Shown: positions 1-7,561, counted from the first letter of the stretch. The stretch is DNA of 20,323 nt from a candidate division NC10 bacterium CSP1-5 (GCA_001443495.1 LDXR01000027.1:1-20323); one strand, 5' to 3'. Program-made: numbers and translations. The notes: a model not told the origin generated them from the sequence alone.

Positions 1-894
1 TTCCTCCGGGACCGGATCGCCGTGGCAGGCATGATGGCCTGCACCCTCTTCTTCATCGTGGCCCTCTTCGGCCTGCTTGTGACCAAAGGAGATCAGCCAG
101 TCCTCGACCCCCGCCAGGTGCGACTGGCGGACAAGTTCAGGCCTCCCCTGTCGCTTCCCAATCGTCAGGCAGTCGCAGCCGACGCTCTGCCGCGCCTCGG
201 CATCTACCTGCTTGGGACCGATGAGTTGGGACGGGATGTCTTTGCTCGCATGCTGGAGGGGGCCTTTGTCTCTCTCTCGGTCGGGTTCGTCGCGGTCGGG
301 ATTGCGGTGGCCATTGGGATCATCTTCGGGGGCATCGCCGGGTATTACGGTCGCGCGAGCCTCGGGCTCATGACCGTCGATACCCTGATCACCGGGTTGA
401 TTGACGTGGCGCTCTCCTTCCCCGCCTTCTTTCTCATCCTGACGGTCGTGGCCATTTTGAGGCCCTCGATCTGGAACATCATGGTGGTGATCGGTCTCAC
501 CAGTTGGGAGGGGACGGCGCGCTTTGTCCGTGCAGAGATCCTGGCGCTGCGCGAGCAGGACTTTGTCCAGGCGGCGCGGGCGCTGGGCGTGTCCGGGCCA
601 CGGGTGATCCTCCGTCACCTGCTCCCGAACGCCGTTGCCCCGGTCCTGGTCTCGGCGACCCTCGGGATCGCCGGGGCCATTCTGACCGAGTCCGCCCTCT
701 CCTTCCTCGGGTTCGGCGTCCCGCCGCCGGACGCCACGTGGGGGAACATCCTCTCGGATGGGAAGAATTACCTCTTTGATGCGTGGTGGTTGACTATTAT
801 CCCGGGCACGGCGATCCTGGTCATCGTGCTCGCCTTCAACCTCTTCGGCGAGGGTTTAAGGGAAGCCTTTAACCCGCGGCTGCGGCAGCTGTAG
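1..894 (+). CDS. ABC transporter permease, DppC/OppC type (5' end outside window)
   Basis: This is an inner-membrane permease of the peptide/nickel/opine ABC importer family. It pairs with a second permease, two ATPases and a periplasmic binding protein, none of which is visible here. The reading frame is open from base 1, and its first residues (FLRDRIAVAGMMA) resemble the stretch just before TM1 in DppC proteins. The internal GTG at 22 is therefore probably not the start. About 297 residues remain. They include a first membrane segment, the post-TM1 motif LGTDELGRDVFARML (about residues 70-85) typical of DppC/OppC, several further hydrophobic helices, and the EAA loop contacting the ATPase (about residues 179-205, ending in LRHLLPNAVAP). 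The C-terminus is also typical (GEGLREAFNPRLR). The substrate cannot be told from the permease alone. Confidence 0.93.
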   Translation, partial: FLRDRIAVAGMMACTLFFIVALFGLLVTKGDQPVLDPRQVRLADKFRPPLSLPNRQAVAADALPRLGIYLLGTDELGRDVFARMLEGAFVSLSVGFVAVGIAVAIGIIFGGIAGYYGRASLGLMTVDTLITGLIDVALSFPAFFLILTVVAILRPSIWNIMVVIGLTSWEGTARFVRAEILALREQDFVQAARALGVSGPRVILRHLLPNAVAPVLVSATLGIAGAILTESALSFLGFGVPPPDATWGNILSDGKNYLFDAWWLTIIPGTAILVIVLAFNLFGEGLREAFNPRLRQL

Positions 895-972
895 GGTCCT
901 GCGCTGGCGGCGTCCGAGCCGGAGCGGGGGTAGAGAGGGGGAAAGGATGCGGCTGCAGGGGGCTGTCCGGTG

Positions 973-1692
973 ATGGGTTACTCCCCTAGGGTGAGCCTGT
1001 ATGTCGGCTTGGGCGTCCTCCTGCTGCTTGTGGCGGGATGTATCCTTTGGTCCGTGGATGCCCTTTCCGATCCCTACGGAACGTATCGGAATCTGGTTGG
1101 ACTCTTTGCCGACCGGAAGCAACTTCGTGCCCTGGTTCTCAGCTACGGGGATCTCGCCCCTGTCGTCTTTATTGGGCTCCAGATCTCGCAGGTGGTCATC
1201 TCGTTTATCCCGGGCGAGGCCACAGGGTTCTTGGGCGGATTCTTCTTCGGAGTCTTGCAGGGCTTTGTCTACTCCTGCATCGGGTTGAGCCTCGGGTCCC
1301 TGATCGCCTTTGGGCTCTCCCGGTGGCTCGGAATGCGTTTTGTCCGACGCATCGTTCGTCCGGAGCTGTATCAGAAATTCGCCTTTCTGCAAGAGCCCCG
1401 GGGGATCATCGTCGTCTTCGTCTTCTTTCTCATCCCGGGCTTTCCGAAGGATACGCTTTCGTACATCCTGGGGGTAACCCCCATCCCCGTGTGGGCTTTT
1501 TTCGTGACCATGACCATTGGGCGGATGCCCGGGACCTGGCTCCTCTCGCTCCAGGGGGCGAAGTTTCAGGCCGGGGAGTCGTACAGTTTGGTCCTTCTCG
1601 TCGCCATCGGTGTCTTCCTCGTTCTGATGGGTTATTTCTACCGCGATCGGATCATGGTGTTCGTCCGGCGCCATTGGGCCGATCTCCCGTAG
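973..1692 (+). CDS. TVP38/TMEM64 (DedA/SNARE-associated Golgi-like) membrane protein
   Basis: This polytopic inner-membrane protein of about 239 residues belongs to the TVP38/TMEM64 (VTT domain) family, related to DedA flippase-like proteins. The family is linked to lipid scrambling or membrane homeostasis, but the exact substrate is unknown. An N-terminal membrane segment is followed by the conserved core: PGEATGFLGGFFFG (about residues 77-90), a glycine-rich helix with SLGSLIAFGLSRWLG, then the re-entrant FLIPGFPKDTLSYILG motif and the family's GRMPGTW signature. The start is taken as ATG 973, with GTG 970 directly before it in frame. A weak purine-rich site (GCAGGGGG) lies about 10 nt upstream. 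The ABC permease ends 78 nt upstream on the same strand, so co-transcription is possible. The gene converges on pncA with only 20 nt between the stops and no clear terminator. Confidence 0.9.
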   Translation: MGYSPRVSLYVGLGVLLLLVAGCILWSVDALSDPYGTYRNLVGLFADRKQLRALVLSYGDLAPVVFIGLQISQVVISFIPGEATGFLGGFFFGVLQGFVYSCIGLSLGSLIAFGLSRWLGMRFVRRIVRPELYQKFAFLQEPRGIIVVFVFFLIPGFPKDTLSYILGVTPIPVWAFFVTMTIGRMPGTWLLSLQGAKFQAGESYSLVLLVAIGVFLVLMGYFYRDRIMVFVRRHWADLP

Positions 1693-1712
1693 GCGCCCTT
1701 CGCTCTCATGCG

Positions 1713-2285
1713 CTAGACAAGTTGGTCGGTCCGGAAAGAGATACAGCCGGCGCGCCTCATCTCCTCGATCGCTCGCGCGCAGTCGCCATGGTTCACTTCG
1801 ACCCCCCGGATCGCATCCTCGAGGACGACGACCTCGAAGCCGGCCTGTCGGGCGTCGAGGGCGGTAGCCTTGACGCAATAGTCAGTCGCCAGCCCGCCGA
1901 TCAGGAGCCGCTCCACCCCACGTTCGCGCAGGAGGGTGGCCAGCGAGGTTCCCTGAAATCCAGAGTAGGCCTCTTGATTGGGTGTCGTGGCCTTGGACAC
2001 GATCAGCTGTAGTCGGGAATGGTCCAGGGCGGGATGAAACTCGGCGCCCCAGGTCTCGGCCACACAATGGACCGGCCATATCCCCCCCTGGTTTGTGAAG
2101 GAGCAGTGGTCTCTCGGATGCCAGTCCCTCGTGGCGATGTTGAGGCATGTGCCGCGACGCACGAGCGCGTTGAGCGGCGGAATCACCCGATCACCCTCCG
2201 GGATCGGCAGGGCGCCGCCCGGACAGAAATCGTTTTGCACGTCCACCACGATGACCGCATCGCGACGCGGATCGAGCCGATACAT
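1713..2285 (-). CDS. pncA: Nicotinamidase/pyrazinamidase (isochorismatase-like hydrolase)
   Basis: This cytoplasmic enzyme hydrolyses nicotinamide to nicotinate and ammonia in NAD salvage. The 190-residue protein matches the length and motif order of PncA. The catalytic triad is visible as Asp15 (in VDVQNDF), Lys98 (in VSKATT) and Cys137 (in ATDYCVKAT). The metal-site residues Asp54, His56, His60 and His73 lie in TRDWHPRDH and WPVHC, the arrangement known from Mycobacterium PncA. The substrate-pocket motif AYSGFQGT is present. ATG 2285 has an AGAGGTG ribosome site about 8 nt upstream. The gene stands alone, divergent from queE across a spacer that carries a heptamer repeat array. No other NAD genes are nearby. 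Confidence 0.95.
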   Translation of the reverse strand: MYRLDPRRDAVIVVDVQNDFCPGGALPIPEGDRVIPPLNALVRRGTCLNIATRDWHPRDHCSFTNQGGIWPVHCVAETWGAEFHPALDHSRLQLIVSKATTPNQEAYSGFQGTSLATLLRERGVERLLIGGLATDYCVKATALDARQAGFEVVVLEDAIRGVEVNHGDCARAIEEMRRAGCISFRTDQLV

Positions 2286-2357
2286 CGCGTCTCACCTCTC
2301 TTGTCCAAGCTAGCAATGGGAGGTCGGAAGTGTCAAGGCAGGGAGCGTTTAGCGGTT

Positions 2358-2421
2358 GTATGCTGGCTGCCGATAGCCGGTATGTTGCTCGATGCTGACG
2401 GCTGACTGCTGACAGCCATAC
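2358..2421. repeat. Heptamer-period repeat array A (GCTGAnn family)
   Basis: Eight consecutive 7-mers fit an unbroken 7-bp register from 2365: GGCTGCC, GATAGCC, GGTATGT, TGCTCGA, TGCTGAC, GGCTGAC, TGCTGAC, AGCCATA. The outer ends form an inverted pair (GTATG at 2358, CATAC at 2417). The array fills part of the pncA-queE spacer just upstream of the queE promoter. It has no coding potential that I trust. Confidence 0.75.
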
Positions 2422-2432
2422 CCGGGGAGCCG

Positions 2433-2461
2433 TTGACATCGTCGGGATGCCGGCGTAGAGT
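2433..2461 (+). promoter_or_regulatory. Sigma70-type promoter of queE
   Basis: The -35 TTGACA at 2433-2438 is separated by 17 bp from the -10 TAGAGT at 2456-2461 (4 of 6 consensus bases). The predicted transcription start is near 2468, almost on the first candidate ATG of queE at 2470. Confidence 0.6.
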
Positions 2462-2469
2462 TTCCTGCG

Positions 2470-3168
2470 ATGGATGCGATGGAGATGACCTTTCAAGTCA
2501 GTGAGCTGTTTACCTCTATCCAGGGTGAGGGAGAGGTCATCGGGATGCCTTCCCACTTCATCCGCCTCTATCGGTGCGACCTCACCTGCTCCTGGTGCGA
2601 TTCCAAGTACACCTGGCTCCGGCAAGATCAGGCGGTTGAGCGAAAGGATTATACTTCCATGAGCGCGGAAGAGATCTTGGGGTGGCTTCGGAAGGAACCT
2701 CGCGCTCCTCTCGTGACCCTCACCGGCGGCGAACCAATGCTTCAGCCGCTGCTCCCGCTCGTCGCCGCGCTTGATACGCGAGGCTATCAAGTGGTGGTGG
2801 AGACCAATGGTCTGCATAGGCCGGAGCAGACGCTACGCGAACTGGTCCGCTACTGGGCTGTCTCGCCAAAGCTCAAGAATGCAGGGATGGATATTAAGTG
2901 GGGGCCACTCGACTGGCTCGCGAAGACGCAGAATTATTATCTAAAGTTCGTCATCTGCGATCCGGCCACCGATCTGCCTGAGATCCAGGAGTTTATTGAG
3001 AGCCGTGGCCTGCCGAGCGGCAAGGTGATCCTACAGCCTGACGGCTTGGCAGCCGACTATGAGACCATCCTTCGCAGTGTCGCCGAATTCGTCCGCGATC
3101 GCGGCTACCCCTATCGCGTCCTGCCCCAGCTTCACCGGCTGCTCTGGGGCCTCCGCCGCGGGGTGTAG
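2470..3168 (+). CDS. queE: 7-carboxy-7-deazaguanine synthase (radical SAM)
   Basis: QueE converts 6-carboxy-5,6,7,8-tetrahydropterin to 7-carboxy-7-deazaguanine, the ring contraction step of preQ0/queuosine synthesis, using S-adenosylmethionine and a 4Fe-4S cluster. The N-terminal family signature ELFTSIQGEG is present (about residues 12-21). The cluster motif CX3CX2C is formed by Cys36, Cys40 and Cys43, followed by DSKYTW. The SAM-binding TLTGGEPMLQ and VVVETNG motifs follow. The C-terminal VLPQLHRLLWG is typical of the family. The length (232 aa from ATG 2470) is normal. In-frame ATGs at 2479 and 2485 are alternatives; 2485 gives the most family-like N-terminus but no candidate has a clear ribosome site. 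No queC, queD or queF is in the window. Confidence 0.93.
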   Translation: MDAMEMTFQVSELFTSIQGEGEVIGMPSHFIRLYRCDLTCSWCDSKYTWLRQDQAVERKDYTSMSAEEILGWLRKEPRAPLVTLTGGEPMLQPLLPLVAALDTRGYQVVVETNGLHRPEQTLRELVRYWAVSPKLKNAGMDIKWGPLDWLAKTQNYYLKFVICDPATDLPEIQEFIESRGLPSGKVILQPDGLAADYETILRSVAEFVRDRGYPYRVLPQLHRLLWGLRRGV

Positions 3169-3171
3169 CTG

Positions 3172-3194
3172 GTTCACAGTTCACTGTTCACAGG
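3172..3194. repeat. Heptamer-period repeat array B (GTTCAnn family, single arm)
   Basis: Three tandem 7-mers (GTTCACA, GTTCACT, GTTCACA) begin three bases after the queE stop codon. They match the left arms of the arrays in the carboxylase operon. No opposing arm is seen before the next gene. Confidence 0.7.
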
Positions 3195-3235
3195 AAGGAG
3201 AGAGAGGCGCCGCGTTTAGGGGCAGGAGCTATCTG

Positions 3236-3751
3236 ATGCGTAGGTTAGTTTTGGTGAGTGCGGGGTTGTTGTCCGTGCTCGTCGCACAGGGGGCGGAGAT
3301 GGATCTAAACAGTCAAGCCTTTCGGCCGGGGGGCATGATTCCGGCCAAGTACACCTGTGACGGAGCGGACATTTCGCCGCCGCTCACTTTGCCAGATCCA
3401 CCAGCCGGGACGAAGAGCTTTGCCCTGATCATGGATGATCCCGATGCGCCGGTGGGCACCTGGGTCCATTGGGTCATCTGGAATATTCCGGCGACCACTC
3501 GCGCCCTGGAAGAGAACATCCCCAAGACGGCGTCACTCCCGAACGGCGCAAGGCAGGGAACCAACGACTTCAAACGGATCGGCTATGGCGGACCGTGCCC
3601 CCCCTCCGGGACCCACCGGTATTTCTTCAAGCTCTACGCCCTCGATACAACGCTTAACCTGCCGCCCGAGACCACCAAGAGTGTCCTCGAGGACACGATG
3701 CGCGGCCACATCCTCGTCCAGGCCGACCTCATCGGCAAATACACCCGCTGA
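3236..3751 (+). CDS. Exported YbhB/YbcL-family (PEBP, Raf-kinase-inhibitor-like) protein
   Basis: This is a 171-residue protein of the phosphatidylethanolamine-binding-protein superfamily, bacterial YbhB/YbcL branch. The biological role of this branch is poorly defined. The start at ATG 3236 is supported by AGGAG 7 nt upstream; an open frame continues further upstream without a start of similar quality. A signal peptide is visible (MRRLVLVSAGLLSVLVAQGA, cleavage near residue 20), so the protein should be periplasmic. The fold signatures are FALIMDDPDAPVGTWVHW (DPDAP at 68-72) and the second binding-site segment GTHRYFFKLYALD (125-137). The mature length is usual for the family. It follows queE by 67 nt containing a heptamer array, so the two may share a transcript, though no functional link is evident. 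Confidence 0.92.
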   Translation: MRRLVLVSAGLLSVLVAQGAEMDLNSQAFRPGGMIPAKYTCDGADISPPLTLPDPPAGTKSFALIMDDPDAPVGTWVHWVIWNIPATTRALEENIPKTASLPNGARQGTNDFKRIGYGGPCPPSGTHRYFFKLYALDTTLNLPPETTKSVLEDTMRGHILVQADLIGKYTR

Positions 3752-3846
3752 TCGGGAGAGAATCGCTCATAGAGCTAGTGGTACATTTGAGCCGGCCTGA
3801 CCCGTCTCGGACGAGCGTTATACGCCCTCCGACCTTGTCAACAAGA

Positions 3847-3875
3847 GCAAAAAGCACCGGAGGGGCTGCCCCGGT
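3847..3875 (-). terminator. Rho-independent terminator of the TRAP operon
   Basis: Read on the minus strand, a hairpin spans 3875 to 3856 (arms ACCGG and CCGGT, one A-C mismatch, one further G-C pair, 6-nt loop). GC and a run of five T follow (3853-3849). It lies 8 nt after the stop codon of the last gene of the minus-strand operon, in a convergent intergenic region. Confidence 0.6.
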
Positions 3876-3882
3876 CCCCCTA

Positions 3883-4635
3883 TCACGTCTTGACAGGAAA
3901 GGGTTCGGAGAGCGCCATCAATTCTCGGAGCTTCGTCAGGTCATCACGGGTCAGTTGGTCGGACGCCTCAATCCGCGCAAAGGTCCCCTGCGGATCGTGC
4001 ACCATCAGCTCACTCACCTGTCGGACCACGCCCTGCGCCTTGCTGATCTTGGCATCGACCAATCCGCCGATGAGGGGCGAAAAGATCTGGAGGAACAGCG
4101 CGAGCAAGGGGTTTTTGATCTTACCGTAGACAGTAAGCTGCGTGGCGACCCACGGCTGCCCCTGATCGGCGATCCGGTATTCGAACTCGTGGACCACGAG
4201 CGCCTTGCCTCGCACGGTGAGCAACCCCCCCTTTGCTATCCCCTCCGCGAAGTAGACCCGATGCGCACCATCCCGGTAGAGGATCTCCATCTCGCCATCA
4301 AGGCCTTCGGGGTCACTGGCGCGAAAACGGTCCTTTCCTGTCCCGGTGACGGTGTACGTGCCGATCCTGAGGATCCGGGCGAGGGCCGCTCCCACATCCG
4401 GGCGGTCCAGGAGGAACTGGTGGAGGGGGGAATTCAGGATCGGGTGGTCAAGCCGCGGTGATCGCTTGAGGGTGTAATCGTTCAGCAAGGCCTCGACCTT
4501 TTCCCTGGCCCCTGCTCCGAACTCCTCGAGCGGGAGGGGGAATCGTTCGGCGGCGCCGGCCGGTGCCGGGGCGGTAGCGACGATCAGCAGGCTCAGGACG
4601 ATGCTCGCCGGACGCGTCACTGGAGCTCTCCTCAC
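3883..4635 (-). CDS. Secreted protein of unknown family, coupled to the TRAP transporter
   Basis: I do not recognise this 250-residue protein. It has an N-terminal signal peptide (hydrophobic SIVLSLLIVATAPAPAGA, cleavage near residue 28) and no other convincing membrane anchor. It is therefore probably periplasmic. The middle part (about residues 90-190) alternates short beta-like segments (YTVTGTGKDRF, GEMEILYRDGAHRVYF, VHEFEYRI, VATQLTVYGKIK). It is followed by an amphipathic, partly hydrophobic helix (NPLLALFLQIFSPLIGGLVDA), which loosely suggests a helix-grip or lipid-binding fold. That is a guess from pattern only. Its GTG start (4635) overlaps the dctM stop codon in a GTGA tetranucleotide, as do the two preceding gene pairs, so it is very likely translated with the transporter. 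A terminator follows directly. Confidence 0.85.
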   Translation of the reverse strand: MRRAPVTRPASIVLSLLIVATAPAPAGAAERFPLPLEEFGAGAREKVEALLNDYTLKRSPRLDHPILNSPLHQFLLDRPDVGAALARILRIGTYTVTGTGKDRFRASDPEGLDGEMEILYRDGAHRVYFAEGIAKGGLLTVRGKALVVHEFEYRIADQGQPWVATQLTVYGKIKNPLLALFLQIFSPLIGGLVDAKISKAQGVVRQVSELMVHDPQGTFARIEASDQLTRDDLTKLRELMALSEPFPVKT

Positions 4636-5894
4636 CGGAGCAGGATCAGGCTGAGATCCGGCACGTAGGTGATGATCATCAGGGCGATGAGATAGATGAC
4701 GAGGAAGGGAACCGACGCCCGGTACAGGGTGATGATCGGCTTGTTGAAGCGCAGGCTGCTCAGGAAGAGGTTCACCCCGATCGGCGGGGTGGAGTAACCG
4801 ATCTCCAGGTTGGCGAGGAAGATGATGCCGAGATGGATCGGGTCCACGTCGAACACCTTGGCCACCGGCAGGATCAAGGGGACGAAGACGATGGTGGCGG
4901 AGAGGATGTCCATCAGGCAGCCGACGACGAGGAGGAAGAGATTCAATAGGATCAGAAAGACCGTCCGGCTGGTGATCGTCTGCTCAAACATCCCGAGCAG
5001 GCGCATCGGCACCTGCTGATCGATCAGGAAGCTGGTGAGTCCCAGGGCGGTCCCCAGGATGATGAGGATCCCGCCGACGAGCACCGTGCTCTCCACCATG
5101 ATGCGGGGGACATCGCGGGTCAGGCTGAGGTCCCGGTAGATGAAAACCTCCACGACGAGGACGTAGGCGGCGACGATGGCGGCGACCTCTCCGGCCGTAA
5201 AGAAGCCGCCATAGATGCCAATGAGGATCAGGGGGAGAAGGAGGATCTCCCATTTGGCCTCCCACAGGGTCGTCCAGGCGACGCGCGGATCCCAGGGTCG
5301 CTGGGGCAGTCGGGCGCGGGCGCCGACGATCGAGGCGTAGAGCGCCAAGAGCAACATGAGCAACAATCCGGGGAGGATCCCCGCGATGAAGAGGTGGTCG
5401 ATGCGGGCCTGCGACACGAGCCCGTACACGATGAGCGGCAGGCTCGGAGGAAAGAGGATCCCGAGGCTCCCGGAGGTGGTAACAAGCCCCAGGGCAAAGC
5501 GGTCCGAGTAGTGATCACTGAGCAGCATCGGGTAGAGCAAGCCCCCCAGCGCGAGGATCGTGATGCCCGAGCCGCCGCTCAGCGCGGTGAAGAGGGCTGA
5601 GGCGGTCAGAGCGACGATGGCGAGTCCCCCCGGGAGCCACCCGAACCAGGCCTGGCTCAGCGCTACCAGCCGGGTGGCGCTCCGGCTCTCGGCGAGGAGC
5701 GAGCCGGCAAAGGCGAAGAGCGGCAGGGCGATGAGGGCGGGGGAGCTCACGAGGCGATACATCTCGAGCATGACGGCGGTGAGGGAGATGCCGGCCGCTG
5801 CGAAGAGGGCCAGGGCCATCCCTCCGACACCGACAAAGAGCGGCGTGCCCAGGAGGATCGTGAATGCGCCGAGACCCACGATAATCCAGATCAC
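4632..5894 (-). CDS. dctM: TRAP transporter large permease, DctM family
   Basis: DctM is the inner-membrane channel subunit of tripartite ATP-independent periplasmic transporters, which use a sodium or proton gradient to import ligands delivered by a binding protein. The protein is 420 residues (family usual 420-440) with about 12 hydrophobic segments. Recognisable features include FAGSLLAES near residue 67, the SALFTALSGGSGITILALGG stretch, the GSLGILFPPSLPLIVYG motif (about residues 147-163) and its pseudo-repeat near the C-terminus (LANLEIGYSTPPIGVNLFL), both typical DctM ion/substrate-site elements. The GTG start at 5894 overlaps the dctQ stop (GTGA). It forms the transport unit with DctQ and the binding protein encoded upstream. 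Confidence 0.95.
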   Translation of the reverse strand: MIWIIVGLGAFTILLGTPLFVGVGGMALALFAAAGISLTAVMLEMYRLVSSPALIALPLFAFAGSLLAESRSATRLVALSQAWFGWLPGGLAIVALTASALFTALSGGSGITILALGGLLYPMLLSDHYSDRFALGLVTTSGSLGILFPPSLPLIVYGLVSQARIDHLFIAGILPGLLLMLLLALYASIVGARARLPQRPWDPRVAWTTLWEAKWEILLLPLILIGIYGGFFTAGEVAAIVAAYVLVVEVFIYRDLSLTRDVPRIMVESTVLVGGILIILGTALGLTSFLIDQQVPMRLLGMFEQTITSRTVFLILLNLFLLVVGCLMDILSATIVFVPLILPVAKVFDVDPIHLGIIFLANLEIGYSTPPIGVNLFLSSLRFNKPIITLYRASVPFLVIYLIALMIITYVPDLSLILLR

Positions 5895-6397
5895 CGGTCT
5901 GTTCCTCCGCCTCCGGTCCCCCCCGCCGGCTCATTCGGGAGGATCGTCTGGAGCCCGAAGCGGAAGGCGACGATGGCGAAACCAACGGGGAGGACGAGCT
6001 GAAGCATCCAGGTGGGGACGGGGCCGAACGCCATCGACCCCGTGCCCTGCTCCTGCCGAACCAGGTCCACGGCCGCCACTCCGAGGAAGGTGGAGACGGC
6101 CGCCGCGAAGAGCAGGACGCCTCGCTCCACGAGCCGTTGATGCCGCGCAGGCAGGAAGCGCGTGAGGGCCTCGATCCGGATGTGCCGGTTCATCCGCGTC
6201 GCGAGGGAGGCCCCCATGATCCCGAGCCACAACACCAGGTGCCTCAGGAGGATGTCGACCCAGGGCAGGCCGAAGTCCCAGGCGTTCCGGAGCAGGACCT
6301 GAAGGAAGGCGAGCAGGAGCATGGCGGTGAGGACGATGACGATCAGGACCTGTTCTGCTTTTGCGAAGAACGCGTCGATCCGCCGAAGGCCCCTCAC
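5891..6397 (-). CDS. dctQ: TRAP transporter small permease, DctQ family
   Basis: DctQ is the small four-helix inner-membrane subunit that pairs with DctM. The open frame runs much further upstream (to 6751) across the binding-protein gene, but that part is Pro/Gly/Arg-rich and not DctQ-like. The start is therefore placed at GTG 6397, which overlaps the dctP stop as GTGA and gives 168 residues, normal for DctQ. The sequence shows IDAFFAKAEQVLIVIVLTAMLLLAFLQVLLRN as the first helix, then FGLPWVDILLRHLVLWLGIMGAS with the conserved W and L-R-H region of the family. NRHIRIEALTRFL and two more helices follow. A short Gly/Thr-rich tail ends the protein. It is translationally linked to both neighbours. 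Confidence 0.93.
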   Translation of the reverse strand: MRGLRRIDAFFAKAEQVLIVIVLTAMLLLAFLQVLLRNAWDFGLPWVDILLRHLVLWLGIMGASLATRMNRHIRIEALTRFLPARHQRLVERGVLLFAAAVSTFLGVAAVDLVRQEQGTGSMAFGPVPTWMLQLVLPVGFAIVAFRFGLQTILPNEPAGGTGGGGTDR

Positions 6398-7410
6398 GGC
6401 CGGCGCCCCCGGTGCTGCTGGAGGAGCGAGAGGACCTCGTCGAGGAGCGCGCGCGGGTAGAGCTTCCCCGCCTCTCGCTCCCACAGCTGGCGACTGAGCT
6501 CCGTCAGGCGGCTCTGTTCCGCCTGGTCGAGGCTCACGGTCTGGATGCCGGATCGCTTGAGGACCTGGAGGGCTTCCTGGTTCTCCTGGCGGGTCTTCAG
6601 CACCACCTGTCGCGCGTATTTCTGGGCCGTCTCCCTGAGGACGGCATGGAGATCGGCGGGGATCGTCTCCCAGCGGGAGCGCGAGACGAGCACCCCACCG
6701 ATTGCATAGGTCAGCTCCGGCGTGGACATGTGCGACACCTGGTTGAACCACTGGAGCGCGATGGCAGCCGCCGGTGGGGCGTAGAAGGCGTTGATGAGAC
6801 CGGTCTGGAGGGAGGGCAGGACCTCGGGCAGGCCGAGTGGGACAGGGGCAACCTGATACCGCTCGAAGAGAGCGGCAGCCAGCGGGTCCCCCTGCCAGGC
6901 CCAGATCTTGACCCCTTCCAGGTCTTCGCGGCGCCGGATCGGCTTTTTGGAAAAGATGTGGACGGCGCCGGCTTCGGCGAGGGCCAAGAGGACGAACCCT
7001 CGCTCCTCGAAGGCACGGGCGTATTGCGCTTCGAGCCGTCCGGTGACGAACTCGATCTCGCCGGTGTCCCGGAAGAGGAGGGGAAGTTCGAGGACCCGGA
7101 TCGACGGGACCACAGACCCCAGCCCGACGCCCGAGAAGGCGCCGGCGTGAAGTTGCCCCACCCGGATCTTGCGGAGCACGTCGATCTCGTCCCCGAGGAC
7201 GCCGCCGGGATAGAAGAGGAAACGGATGCGGCTGTTGCTCCGCTTTTGCACCTCCGCATCCATCTCCCGGAGGAGCCGCATCCAGGTCGAGCCTTCGGGC
7301 GCCAGCGTCGCAAACTTTACGGGGATCGCCTCTGCAGGTTCAAGCCGGTGTGGCGTGATCAGTAGGAGTAGCCAGATCATGGCGGCTACGATTTGTCGAG
7401 GGATTTTCAA
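6394..7410 (-). CDS. dctP: TRAP transporter periplasmic substrate-binding protein, DctP/TatP type
   Basis: This is the extracytoplasmic binding protein of the TRAP system. From TTG 7410 it has 338 residues: a short N-region, a hydrophobic segment (AAMIWLLLLITP) that looks like a signal peptide or anchor, then VKFATLAPEGSTWMRLLREM, the opening strand and helix of the DctP fold. FLFYPGGVLGDEIDVLRKIRVGQLHAG and ELPLLFRD follow, all family landmarks. In the ligand-site strand the usual Arg (KIR) is replaced by Trp170 (VKIWAWQGD), unlike carboxylate-binding DctP proteins. The frame continues upstream to 7662, but that part is a translated heptamer array overlapping tatT and is judged non-coding. 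ATG 7380 is another possible start. None has a clear ribosome site. Confidence 0.88.
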   Translation of the reverse strand: MKIPRQIVAAMIWLLLLITPHRLEPAEAIPVKFATLAPEGSTWMRLLREMDAEVQKRSNSRIRFLFYPGGVLGDEIDVLRKIRVGQLHAGAFSGVGLGSVVPSIRVLELPLLFRDTGEIEFVTGRLEAQYARAFEERGFVLLALAEAGAVHIFSKKPIRRREDLEGVKIWAWQGDPLAAALFERYQVAPVPLGLPEVLPSLQTGLINAFYAPPAAAIALQWFNQVSHMSTPELTYAIGGVLVSRSRWETIPADLHAVLRETAQKYARQVVLKTRQENQEALQVLKRSGIQTVSLDQAEQSRLTELSRQLWEREAGKLYPRALLDEVLSLLQQHRGRRP

Positions 7411-7558
7411 TGACCGATGACCGACGATCGATGACAGCAAGAATGCGACGACCGACAACGGATAACCGACGACCGCAAAGGCAGTAAAGGCAGTCCGGAA
7501 TCCTTCGGTCATCGGTGGTCGGACTTCGGCGAGCTCAGTCGAGCCGTGATCGGTCTTC
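7411..7558. repeat. Heptamer-period repeat array C (TCGGTnn/GACCGAn family)
   Basis: The whole tatT-dctP spacer is built of degenerate 7-mers: TGACCGA, TGACCGA, CGATCGA, TGACAGC at one end, CGACGAC, CGACAAC, GGATAAC, CGACGAC in the middle, and TCATCGG, TGGTCGG, ACTTCGG near the other end. The end blocks are mutually inverted (11 of 14 positions complementary in my hand alignment). The array touches the presumed TTG start of dctP and contains a palindromic 26-bp element. Confidence 0.7.
7521..7546. repeat. 26-bp palindromic element, copy 1
   Basis: This segment matches 14263-14288 at 24 of 26 positions. A stem pairs CGGC (7527-7530) with GCCG (7543-7546), then tandem G-A mismatches, one G-C pair and a 6-nt loop. 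The two differences from copy 2 are positions 9 and 24 of the element, which pair with each other. Confidence 0.65.
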
Positions 7559-7561
7559 GAC

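Noticed and set aside
856-1878. 340-codon minus-strand open frame opposite the TVP38-family gene
   Set aside because: It is an antisense shadow with low-complexity charged composition, overlapping three better-supported genes.
3829-3850. Plus-strand terminator for the PEBP gene
   Set aside because: The small CTTGT/ACAAG hairpin is followed by A residues, not T, on the plus strand; the better terminator here reads on the minus strand.
6398-6751. N-terminal extension of the dctQ frame
   Set aside because: It overlaps dctP out of frame and is Pro/Gly/Arg-rich. The GTG overlapping the dctP stop gives a normal-length DctQ.
6361-7365. 334-codon plus-strand open frame opposite dctP
   Set aside because: Antisense shadow of a clear TRAP binding-protein gene.
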